Positions 10,605 to 21,378 of a stretch of DNA of 44,123 bases are shown piece by piece. The notes under the pieces are model-generated. The model was given only the letters and a program-made list of their open reading frames with translations, searched no databases and was not told the DNA's origin. This DNA is from Monoraphidium neglectum (taxonomy: Eukaryota > Chlorophyta > Chlorophyceae > Sphaeropleales > Selenastraceae), in the NCBI RefSeq assembly GCF_000611645.1, contig NW_014013542.1, positions 1 through 44,123 of the forward strand, in the 5' to 3' direction. How positions within the stretch are numbered: position 1 is the stretch's first letter; every line of letters starts with the position of its first letter. Made by a program: the position numbers and the translations under genes.

Positions 10605-13059
10605 CAGCGGCAGGGGCATCACCAGGAACGAGTGCCACCACTCCGCCGTCCATTTTCCTCCCAGCGCCCGACGCAGCAGCAGAGGTGCCGGCGACGCAAC
10701 CGCCCTCAGCGGCCGCGTCGCCCGCGCCGCCGCCGCGGCGGCCACCCAGCCTGGCACGCAGCGCCGCCGCCGGTGCAGGGCCGGCTCCACATTTCACCGC
10801 CATCTCTGGCGCACCCAACGGCAGCACTGGTATGGATGGCGGCGGCGTCTGCGGCGACCTGGAGGCGCTGCCGGTGGTGGTGGAGGCGGGAGCCCAAGGC
10901 AGCGGCTTGGTGGAGGGCCTGGTGCGCTGGCAGGTGCAGCGCGGCATCGCCCCGCCGGAGGAGCTGGTGAGCCGCGCAGCACGGCCCACCCCGAGCTTGA
11001 GCGGCGGACTGCGCTCGTGAATTCGGTCAAGGAGTGCGTCGTGTGCACTGGCCCCTGCCAACCCCTGCCATGCTTGACATTCGAAAGCCAGATATATGGA
11101 CCCTGCGATGTTGTCCGCAACAGCAAACCTTAACTTACGTATCACCTCCATGTTGCCAGGGTTTTGCTGGCGGCAAGGTGCTGCAGTTTGACCCTTCAAT
11201 CGGTGCCCATGGCGCCTTCTTCATCACCGATGCTGCCGGCACGGCAGGCGGCGATTCATGGCCCCTCGCTGCGGCCACAGAGGGGGGCAGGGAGTTTGGC
11301 TTGGAGGCCTCAGACTTTCTGGCAGCGCCAGCCAGCTATGGATGGTTGGACGACAGCAGCGGAGGCGGCGGCGGCACTGCAGCGCACGCGGGGTACGGAG
11401 GACTCTTGGCGCCAGGCAGAGCGTCAGTGCAGCTGCGCGGCGGTGCCGCGGGTGCCTCGGTCGGCGCACCACGTGAGACGGTTGCGGCTCAAGCAACAGG
11501 TCGGCAGGAGACAGGGGGGGGGGGGGGTTGACGGGGTTCCACAATGCACCGTGCTCAGTGTGGAGTGTTGCGACCACCTCACATCATCCTTGGCTGTTTG
11601 CCCTGGCTTTGGGCTAGCTCTTCGGTATCCAGCTGAGATTGAGGGATGGCAATGGCATTGACGCAGCAGCCCTAAGCTTGAGCTGGAGGCACAGCGCCGA
11701 TGGTGCAGCTGACCAAACCTTTCCCTCCCCCAAAACACACCCCACACAGGCGCCAACCCCGCGCTGGCCCGCGTGCGCGGTGCAGCGCCGCATGCGTTTG
11801 AGCACAGTCTTGCGGCAGGCAGCCCGACCCGGCAGCAGCTCCTCTCCCTCGCCGGCTCTTTGGATGCTTTGGCCTTCGCACGCCCTGCGACGGCAACACG
11901 CGGTCGGCCAGCAGGGGCGGACTTCAGCAACCCGTCTCAACACAGACTGGCGTCGCTCGCACACCCGCCGGACGACTGGCGGGCTCGCTGGCCGCACGAG
12001 TCGGGCGTTGGCTGCGGCAGCCGCGGCGGCGGCTCCCCGCGCGGCGGCAGCAACGAACGCGGCGGCGGCGGCGAGGGGGCACTGACGGCAGTGGAGGGGA
12101 GTGGTCACGAGGTGGCGCCAGAGGGGGTGGACCCTTCAGAACTGCACGTAATTGTGCATAGAGAGCCGCTGCGCCGCAGCGCGGCGCGCGCGCCGCCAGC
12201 TGTGGGGACGCCGGGCGACGCTGCGGCGGCTGCAGCTGGGTGGGGGCTCCCGCAACAGCAGCAGCAGCAACAGCAGCAACAGCAGCAGCAGCAGCAGCAG
12301 GAGTGTCGGCCGCTCTGGGCGCACCAGCAGCTCCCCGCGTGGCAAGGCGCTGCCGGCAGCAGCAGCGGTCTCGGTCATCATGCAGTTGCCAACAGATCGC
12401 TCGACCCCATCACAGGCGGCAATGTTGGCATGCACGATGCGTCGTGGCCACAGGTGCCGCCGGTAGAGACCGGCGTGCCCAACAGATGGGGAGGCGTCGG
12501 CACAGGCGTGGTGGCCAATGGTGGCGGCCCGGCCTGGGACACGCCACACGTTGCCGCTGGGCCTCTGGCGCAGCCTGCGCTGCAGCGCCGGCCGGCAGCG
12601 CAGCCGCAGCTTTGGCCAGGCCAGCTGGTGCCCCGGCCCGCAGCTTCAGCGACAGCAGCTGCATTACCACCACTAGCAGCAAACGTAGGGATATCTACTG
12701 ATGATGAGCTGTCTGAGCGGTTCGACGAGTCGTTGTTGGATCTCCTGCTTGAAGTGGAAGATCTGGAGCAGGCGCGAGATTTGGGGTCACAGCAACCGGC
12801 TCGGAGCAATGGGCAGATGCTGGGGCCCGGACACAGCATAGACGCACAACTGCAGCTGCTGCTCAAACAGCAGCAGCGGCAGCAGCAGCGGCAGCAGCAG
12901 CAGCAGCGGTGGGGGAGCCAGGGGGAGCATGCAGAGTGGCGTCGGCATCCTGTCAGCAGGGTCCATGGCTCCGGCAGCTCAAGAGGGGCGTCACCGGCAC
13001 TTGATCCTGATGATGAGGATGACATCGATGTTTTGTCATCTATTCTGAACTCACCGTGA
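9273..13059 (+). CDS. Gln-rich coiled-coil protein, hinderin (KIAA1328)-like N-terminal motif
   Basis: Plus-strand exons in matching phase: 9273-9462, 9625-9698, 9907-9961, 10163-10966, 11160 to 11499 (or to 11472, where a better GTGAGA donor gives the same phase), and 11750-13059. The first exon or exons with the ATG, upstream of 9273, are not resolved. The start shows DCTLRDLCAGDKAKVAKLIK followed by a Gln/Glu/Arg heptad region and LHQQLQETNRQVIEHNIA, then LKSKLGQLLHLLRTYHHK, which together resemble the hinderin family (coiled-coil proteins; human hinderin binds SMC3). The rest is low-complexity with poly-Gln and poly-Ala, ending in an acidic segment DDELSERFDESLLDLLLEVE and DEDDIDVLSSILNSP. 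The gene is well supported; the family name is tentative and function is inferred only from resemblance. Confidence 0.7.
10349..10436 (+). repeat. CAG/CAA tract (poly-Gln) in the coiled-coil gene
   Basis: Interrupted CAG/CAA repeat read in the Gln frame, with a His/Arg break near 10407-10419. A separate GCA-rich stretch at about 10570-10610 is read as poly-Ala in the same exon. Confidence 0.95.
12252..12300 (+). repeat. CAG/CAA tract (poly-Gln)
   Basis: Sixteen-codon run of CAG with a few CAA, in frame in the last exon of the coiled-coil gene. A second tract sits at about 12868-12907. Confidence 0.95.
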
Positions 13060-14017
13060 CTATTGCTTTGACTTATGACGACAATAGTATTTGACCGCCT
13101 GCGCTGAGGCACTTAAGCTGGGCGTTGTGACCGTGCAAGCCCTCAACAGCAGTGGTTGCTGACAATGGTGTGTCTTGTTCATTGACATAAACTCAACATG
13201 AAAGCCCAGGGCCTGACCGCTCAATGGATTTAAACTGCGTTTTCCTCAGCATTGATTGTGGAACAGCGACTTCATCCTCCACAAGATCGTTACCACGTCG
13301 CACCCGCTGTTTGCAGCAAAAGCCAAGTGCAGCCAATTGGCGTGAATAACAGCACCACACCAAATGTCGGTGAATTCGTAACTTTCCCCCAAACACGCTG
13401 GCCAAAACACGTTGGCCAAATCTCCTGATAATTGCAGCGCCAGCAGTCTTCAGGCGCGCTCGAACGCACGTGATCACACCACCACACACATGCACGCGAC
13501 GCGTGGCGTCAATGGGGGTTCCAGATTATGGACTGGAGCGCAGAATTCTTGCTCCTGCCAAAGGCGTCAGCAGCAGCTGGTCGGACTGCAGTCAAAACAC
13601 AAACTACACCATGGGCCGCAAAAACAGCCCTGGGTAGACGGGCGCAGGACAGTTTCGAGGCGTGCGCGTGCACAGCACGGCAATGATGGCGCAGTGAGTA
13701 CAAGCGCTGGCGCTGCCCTCCAAGCATAATGTTTTGGGATACGATGCAGACAGAAAGTGATAGGAATAGCTGCCATCATGGGTGACTCCATGATGGCGGT
13801 CAAAGCGGGGGTCAAACACCAAAAGTTGCAGCCTAGGAGCTGCAGGGCGGAGCCACAAACACTCTGGACTCGCCGTACGATCCATGCATGCTGGTGTTTG
13901 AGAACAGCCACTCCTTCCTGCCGGCAGCGGCACGAGCACCAAAGCATGTTTCCCGTCCAACATCACCGATTGTTGCAAACATCATCAAATCCAAGACATG
14001 TTGATCCGCAGCTGTGC
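13060..14017. other. Convergent intergenic region
   Basis: Lies between the stop of the plus-strand coiled-coil gene (13059) and the stop of the minus-strand membrane protein (14018). It should contain both 3' UTRs. No convincing coding exon, RNA gene or repeat was seen; GC content drops compared with the flanking exons. Confidence 0.5.
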
Positions 14018-16636
14018 TCATGAACCGCTGTCGCTGTCGCTGTTGCTGCCGCTGCCGCCGCCCCCATGCACCCTGCTCGACCGCACGCCGACGCGCAGCT
14101 GCACCTGCTCCAGCTTCGCCTTGTGGCGCACATCAACCTCCCTCTGCTCCGAGGCCGAGAAGTAGCACTCCACCGCGCAGTGCAGCAGCGCCGCCGCCGC
14201 AGGCGTCGCCAGGTCGTCGGTGGACTGCCACATGACAAAGTAGTACGCCGTGTTCAGGCTGGTCAGCACAAACCCCAGCCGGCTGACCTGGAACCGCTGC
14301 AGCAGCCACACAGTTGTAACCAGCCGGAATGCCCGCGCCGCGCTGCGGCCGCCGACCTCGCTACTCACTGCCGCCGCCGCCGCTGCGCCAGCCGCCGCGC
14401 CGCCGCCTTGGACATCGCCGTCCTCGTCGCAGCTGGCGCTGGCGCTCGCGGGGGCCGAGGCGCCTCTGCGCTCGGAGATGGCAAGCCGGAAGTACCGCTC
14501 TGCGCTCTTGAGGGCGTCCGACAAGGCCTCCAGCTCCCATTCCCGCACTGACAGACAAGACGCAACCACAAAGCCTGCGAGGGCGGGCACGGCGTCGTCA
14601 GCCTGCTGAAGGAGGGCGAGGACCGGCCAGGTGCACAAGGGCCGCCACCAAAACGTGGCGCGCCGCGGCGCGGGCGCGGGGCGGGCAGGGCGGCTGGGAG
14701 CGGCAGCGGGGGGCGCACGTGGCGCGCCGCTGCCCGGGGGCGCACCTGCGGTGTAGGCGCTGAGTATGGACGGCACCAGCATGCCAAGCTCTGGGGGGAT
14801 GCGGGGTGCGGCGTCCGCCGCGGCCGCGACGGCGCCAGCGCTTGGCAGCGCGGTGAAGAGCGCGGAGGGCGAGAGCACTGCTGAAGACAGGAACCCTTCA
14901 AAAGCGTCCCAGCCGGCCTGGCAGGGTGGTGGAGCCGCAAGTTCTGATGGGTGGCGTCTCTGAGGCAGACGCGCAGGATGCAAGGCCAGGCTGTGGCTTG
15001 TGGAATGCCAGGTGTAAAGCGACACGGGTAAGTACACCGGAGCAAGCGGCGTGGCAAAGAACAGCAGGCGCCGCACAGGTGTGTGCTTGGACACGGGAGC
15101 CAATGGGACAGCAGTGATGATCCACGCGACGTCACCTCACCTTGTACGTGGGGAGGAGGAACAGCAGGCATGGGACCACCAAGAAGCCAAAAAGGACTCC
15201 CAGGTGGCCCACAGACATGCCTGGGAGCAGCGGAAGGAAAGCATGCGTGCGCTGTTGTGGGACAAGGTGTGAACAATGCGCACATATCCGTCAAGTTGGC
15301 TAGATCCGCCGGCATGCCCTGCAGAGCTGGTCCAAACCCCTGTGTGCCTTGCTAGCTGATCTCTGCAGAATTGGGTTCAGCGCTCTCTGACAAGAGCCTG
15401 CTTGAACCTGCTCCTGCCACCTGCTCTGCCACCTGCTCTGCCACCTGATCTGTAAAACAAAGCTTTGCATACATCAAGCACCCCCAGCCCTCATGCCCAT
15501 TGGCCTGCCAGCCCCTCGTAACACCAACCTGTTATCATGGGCGCCACCTGCTTGCGCTGCTCTGAGTGAAGCTCCTCCAGAACGGGGAAGGCCGCCCTGC
15601 CCGCGCGGCTGTGGCCCGCGGCGCTGCAGGCCAGCAGCGGCAGGCCGAAGAGCAGGCCCTGCGCGGCCGCCTCGAGGCTCGACGGCGTGAGCGTCATGCC
15701 GCCTGCGTACAAGGAGCACACATGAAATACCGTTAAGCTTTCATGTCGCAATACACTTGGAGGCCAGCAACAACGATGGACATGCACTGTCAGCAGACAA
15801 TGCAACGGCTCATGTTTGTCAGCGCAGCGCTGAGCGACGGCCAACTCCGGTCACAGCGCTCCCATCAGGGCGGCTGGCGGCGGCAGCGTGGCCCATGGCC
15901 CATGCATGCACTGGTTATCGTGCTGCCCAGGTGCTGGGGCGCACCCATGGGGTCCTCCCGGCCGATGAAGCACGCCACGAAGGCGACGGCTGTGACGAGC
16001 GCCCCGCAGTTGGCCAACAGCGTCAGCCGCTGGTCAGGGGAATAGCCCTCAACTTCATCCAACAAGCTGTCATGATTGCTCCTGCACCCAAAAAACGCGC
16101 GTTGGGAGGGTCGATGAGATAAGAACGGCTGCGGGTGGTCGGGTTTGGTGGGGGTGGGGCTGGAGGCTGGGGCTGTGCCGGTTGCTGGGGCTGTGCCGGT
16201 TGTGGGGTCCCACACTGCAACGCCTGTGTTTGATAGAAGTTCGGGCTCTTGCAGTTATTCTATGTGGCCCAAACTGCTTTTGAAGAGATTTTGTGCTTTG
16301 GCAAGGGCCACCGGTGAAGATAGCGCCGTTTTGGCGCTGGCGTCGAGTGGCTGTCGATGAGCGCGATGTTGTGTCGCAGCAGCATCGATGCCGGCAAGAT
16401 GCGGCGCCTTTCCTTACCCACCTGACTGACTTTAGCAGCGTCTCCAGTCGCTCGCCCGCCATTTCAAAAGCACCGTTTGCCGGGGCTGCCTCCCCGGACT
16501 CCTCCAAGGACGAGAGCATGTTCGAGCCAGCGCCGGAGACGACATAGCGTGGTCTCCGCCCCTGATACCGACTACACAGTCCCGGTTTATTCGATATGCA
16601 TGCTGCTGTCGGGCGCAGTGCTCGGCGGCAGATCAT
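14018..16636 (-). CDS. Plastid-type multi-pass membrane protein, 501 aa, family not recognised
   Basis: Minus-strand exons 16636-16422, 16081-15945, 15702-15529, 15220-15141 and 14917-14018 join in phase to 501 aa. The leader (MICRRALRPTAACISNKPGL and a basic/Ser stretch to about residue 40) looks like a plastid transit peptide. Hydrophobic spans are seen at about 91-111 (LTLLANCGALVTAVAFVACF), 130-145 (LLFGLPLLACSA), 178-200 (SVGHLGVLFGFLVVPCLLFL), and again near the CTWPVLALL and VPALAGFVVASCLSV segments. A conserved-looking soluble patch is FPVLEELHSEQRKQVAPM. The last part (LVTTVWLLQRFQVSRLGFVL, then TAYYFVMWQS) is followed by a charged, Ser/Asp-rich end. The EExxxR motif of CPBP proteases is not seen, so that family was not assigned. 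The gene structure is well supported; function unknown. Confidence 0.75.
15412..15449. repeat. 12-bp tandem repeat
   Basis: The unit CTGCCACCTGCT is repeated about three times, with the last copy diverged, inside the intron between exons 3 and 4 of the 501-aa membrane protein gene. Confidence 0.8.
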
Positions 16637-17873
16637 TTGGCTGATTTCTGTCCTTTTGTTATCAGAGCGAAGGGGGCTGGTTGGCGTCTCATAAGCAGGA
16701 ATGAAGGTACAAACGTATCTGGATGCACTTCGTTGCGGTACTACGGGTCAAACAGATGGACAGCTGCAAGGCAGTGACATCAGCATTGCCGTCGACCACC
16801 AGATACGCCGCAGCAAGGTGGCAAGAAACAGCCAAGGTGGCGCGGACTGATGCGTCAGCAGTGTGCCATGGATCAGCCAGGCATGCGTGCAGGCTTTCAG
16901 CCACATGAGCACAGCTCGCCACACAATGTCCTCACTGGATCACAGCCTCTCCGCCCTTGCGCCAGCTCCCCGGCCCCTCACATTTGCACACCCCTGAGAG
17001 AGGGTCGACGGATGCTGTGGCCCATGCGCGTGACACCACTGGGCAGCGCTGGTGAAGTGAACTGTGTACCACCTCTGCAATTACGATGTGTGACAACAGT
17101 GATCTGCAGCTTGTATGCCACATGCTACACGCATTCTGCGCCATCACTTGCCATCTGACAGATGACAAGAACGTCTGTGAACCTAGGACCCCTATGAGAT
17201 GATGTGAAGTGAGGCATATATTTTCATATGAAGCTGGGGCTGTGCATGACAAAGCTAAGGTTGTAGGGTGCACTGCGGGCAACACGCGCCGGGTTCCGGC
17301 GCAAGGCTTGCCACTATCAGCAGTCACCATCCGTCATGCTCAGGGCTACTGTGCACTGCACCCACCCACAAACTGACCGAAAACATCACAGGGTAAATCC
17401 TCATCACAGGTAGAAGCCGCAAGAACCGACCCACGCACTGCTGCGACTATCATTTGCAGAGGCAAGTTGCTGCACGCTTTTCTTTGAACCCAAGCTCTGC
17501 ATGCCCAGGCCTGCTTTGCCCTGCATATCAGATCCCACAGCTTCCTGCCGCGCGTGCAGCCAAACTACTTGATACATGGCGGTCTATGTTTCTGAATTCA
17601 AGAACTGTGCACCACACGGAGACCACGCTAGCAGCCACGCGTGCGCTGCTACTGTGCAAGCGCCGTCGGCGGTCAGCCACGCTCGTGACCGCATTCAAAA
17701 CGTCATTTCATGTCAGCGGGCCGTAAGGATGTCGCAATGGTCGGCGTCAGAAGTGAAAGAATGTAATATCACTGAAAATATCGCGATTGCTGCAAGGAGC
17801 ACCCGACCTTTCGTAGCGTTGATCAGTTGATCTGGTTCTGCTCAGAAACTCGCTGCTGAATGGCTTTGTCCTC
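16637..17873. promoter_or_regulatory. Divergent intergenic region (putative shared promoter)
   Basis: Separates the start of the minus-strand membrane protein (16636) from the start of the plus-strand helicase (17874). Both promoters should lie here. It is less GC-rich than the exons. I see no coding exon, no clear TATA element at a meaningful distance and no repeat. Confidence 0.4.
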
Positions 17874-18650
17874 ATGGCGCCAAAGAAAATCAAACCGGGG
17901 CCTCTACCGGGTCAGAAGAGCATATCCTCGTTAATCAGCGCACATCGGTCCGGCGAGCCGCTGCAGCAGCAGCATCAGCAAAAGACCGAGGCGCAAGCGA
18001 GCTGGGCGGGGCAAGCATCGGGAGCGGCGGCAGTGAGCCCGCCCCGCCCTCGGCAGCAGCCCCCACTTGCCGCCACATCGGCAAGCCCGGCGGCGAGCAA
18101 GGCGCCGTCACGGCAGAAGCAGCGTGGCGGGACGACCGCCGCCACAGCGACTTCGGGACGCCCCGGTGCCTCCAATGCGACGGCCGCCGCCAGCAGGGGC
18201 CTCCGCGCCCGCAAGGCAGACGCTGCTGCGGCGTCGCAGCCTTGTGCGCCGCCGCAGCCGCTGCGGCCCTGCGCGGCGCGGCTGGCTGCCAGCATCACGC
18301 AGGGTGTGGACAGGGCTGCTGCGGGCGAGGCGCCGGAGGGCATGGGGGCCCGAGGCGGCCTGTCGCGAACAGTTCGGGACCTGTTCGAGCGACAGGCATC
18401 CGCAGCTGTAGAGGATGGCGTTAGGGAGGGTGGCCCAGCGCTGCCGGCGGCACTGTTGGGACGGGCCGAGCAGGAAACGGGCAGCGCCGGGGAAGGGGGC
18501 AGGGGCGGGGGCGGGGGCGGGGGCAATGGCGGCGCTTTACAGGTTGGCGATATGGGGATCGATGACATTAGCGACGATGAGCTGGAGCTGCTGATGCAGC
18601 AGGTGGACGAACAGCAGCAGCAGCAGCAACAGCAGCGGCAGCAGCTTCAA

Positions 18651-18684
<34 letters not shown>

Positions 18685-19008
18685 TCGGCCACCTGCAACG
18701 GTCTGGTCAGCAGCAACAGGCGCAGCAGCTCGAGCAGCATCTCAACGGCACGCTGCCTGGTCACGATCGGCAGCATGCATGGCCAATCCCGCAGCAGCAG
18801 CAGCAGCAGCAGCAGGAGGAGGAAGAGCAGTGGCGCCCGGGCCCTGACGCCTGGCTGCGGCTCAACGAGCAGCAGCGCGCCGCGGCAACGGCGGCCAAGG
18901 ACGAGCCACTCCTGATTCTGGCTGGGGCGGGCACCGGCAAGACCACCACGATCGTGGCGCGCATCCTCTACCTCATACACGAGGTGCATTGTGTGTATAT
19001 ATGTTGGG

Positions 19009-19048
<40 letters not shown>

Positions 19049-20792
19049 TTGTGCGTTTGTCGTGTCTCCCTGTGTCTGTGCATGTGTTGCGTCTTTGTCC
19101 ATGTATGGGTGTGCGTTTCTGCATGTGTGTGTGTATGTGTGTGTCGTACATCCACCAAGTTCTGCGCATACAGTGAACAAGGGCAGCAAGGGGGACATGC
19201 AAGAGCTGACCCGGTTGTATGAATAAAACGGCGGCCCATAGCGCTTCAGGAGACTGACAACTCGCCCGGCAAACCTGCCGCGCCCCTGCGTTTCCCCCAG
19301 GGCGTGCGACCGTCCAAGATTCTTGCCATCACTTTCACAACCAAGGCGGGCCGGGGCTGAGGGCTGGGTCGGACCCCCGACCCAGCTGGGGGACCGGCTT
19401 GATGATGCACAAGCGCGTGGGGCGGCAGTGTGCGGCGGCATGCAAAGAGGTTTGGCACAGCTGAGAAGTCCAGAATTTGATACGTGTGCTGCCGCGCCCA
19501 CTCAATCCATGATCTGCAGGCGGCTCTTGAGATGGAGGAGAGGCTCATCGAGGAGGGGATGCCGGCTGGCGGCGGGTGCGGAAGGGCAAGGGTGCAATCA
19601 ACAGCGCGTGCGCGGCGGGCCGTAAGAGAGACAACTGCCGGCCCTACCGCATGCCAGAATCGAGGCGGGGTTGTGATCGCAACGCGTGCCTGTCCGCCGC
19701 CGCGATTGCCGTCCGCCCTTCCCCGACGCCTCCTGCCTCCCACCGCCGCGGTGAAGGGGCGTGACGGCCTGCACGTTCCATTCGCTGTGCTTCAAGCTGG
19801 TCAAGACATACTTCAGGGTGCGGCCGACGCCCTGCGGACGCCATGCAACCAGCTGCTTGCAGACACCCTTGCGTGTATCGGACCCCTCTCCACAACTGCA
19901 TGCGTTTTGGGGGCCTCCAATTCCGTCGCTTGCCACGGCACGCAATACGTCATCGAAGGCCGCTTGGCTGTCTTGATACCAAGCGTTGCTGCTGCTGTCC
20001 GCGTCCGCCAGGCCCTCGGGTTTTTGGCGCCGCCAGTGGTGTGGACAGGCGCCGATCAAAAGGAGGCAGTGCGGGTGGCCATCAGGTAGGCGCCGCGCAG
20101 CCTACGCCCCCAATGCCCAGCCACAACACACCGCGCAGCCTGCCGCTGCTGGTCGGCCCGGCCGCTGCGGCAGCCGAGCGGCTGGACCTTGCCCGTGGCC
20201 GCCGCCGTGGCCACGAGCAGCGCCACACGACTGCCGTTTGCTGACACGCTTTGACTCGCGCCACGCTCGCCGCAGGGAGGCGCGCACCCGCAAGGCGCGT
20301 GTTGACCTGGCGCTGATGCTCGACCTGCCCCAGCCGGAGCTCAAGACGTGGCCAGACATCGCCAGGGCGGTCAGGGACCTGCACCCAGCGCTACATGCCA
20401 GGTGCTGCCTGTCACGTCGTGTGCAGTCCCTGCATGTGCGGGTCGTTTGCATTGTCGTTTTGCGTGCGGCAAGCGTGCGCCGCATGCAGGCGAATGTGGA
20501 TTCTCTTGATTGGTTGAAAATGGTATTTCATGGGTTTTGGCGGCATCAGCCAACTGCACTATATTGAGCCAAATGCACGGCGTGGGGCCCCCTTTGCCTG
20601 CTCAAGGTGGCTGCAGAAGGCATCCAAGGTGCGAGAAGATGCAGCGGCGGCCGCCAAGGCCAAGGTCGAGAAGCAGAGGCAGCAGCAGCAACAGCGGCAG
20701 CAGGGAGGGCGCGGCAAGAAGCGCGCGGCGCCTGCGGCGGCAGCCAGTGGCGAGGCGCAGCAGCAAGGGGGCGATGCTCAGCAGCAGCAGCC

Positions 20793-20840
<48 letters not shown>

Positions 20841-21203
20841 CAAGGGCGGCGCGCAGCCTGGCGTCAGCGGGAAGCGGCGGAAGCTGTCAGAAGCTGCGGC
20901 GGACCCTCGGCAGCAGAGGCTGAGCTTTGTCAAGCGGGAGCAGCAGCCGGCGTCGACTGCTGGCAGCTCGGGGCACGAGCGGTCCGTCCTGCAGCCGCAG
21001 CCGTCTGGGGGTCACTCGGAAGCGACGCACCCGCACGCTGCGGCGTGCACCACCTCGACCATGCCGCCGCCGGCACTGCCGCTGCCGGCAGCCGTGAAAC
21101 CGGAAGGTTTGGGGCACGAGCGACAGCAGCAGGTCAGGCACGGCGAGCCGGGCCAGGGGAATGCCCTTCATGAGCGTGTGAAGCAGGAGGGCGCAAACCA
21201 GGT

Positions 21204-21268
<65 letters not shown>

Positions 21269-21322
21269 GGCTAGCACAGGGGCAGTCGCTGCCTGCGTTG
21301 GAGCGGAAGGGCACCGGGCAGG

Positions 21323-21378
<56 letters not shown>

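Noticed and set aside
9817..11199. 460-codon minus-strand open frame with poly-Ala and poly-Cys runs
   Set aside because: Antisense of the CAG/GCA-rich exons of the plus-strand coiled-coil gene; Cys, Leu and Ala runs are the complement of CAG repeats.
14365..15315. 316-codon minus-strand frame rich in Pro, Arg and Ser
   Set aside because: Different frame from the 501-aa membrane protein exons over the same bases; no motif and no phase-compatible partner exons.
18968..19501. Minus-strand frame with long Thr-His runs and plus-strand frames with Cys-Val runs
   Set aside because: Translations of the (GT)n/(AC)n microsatellite in helicase intron 1.
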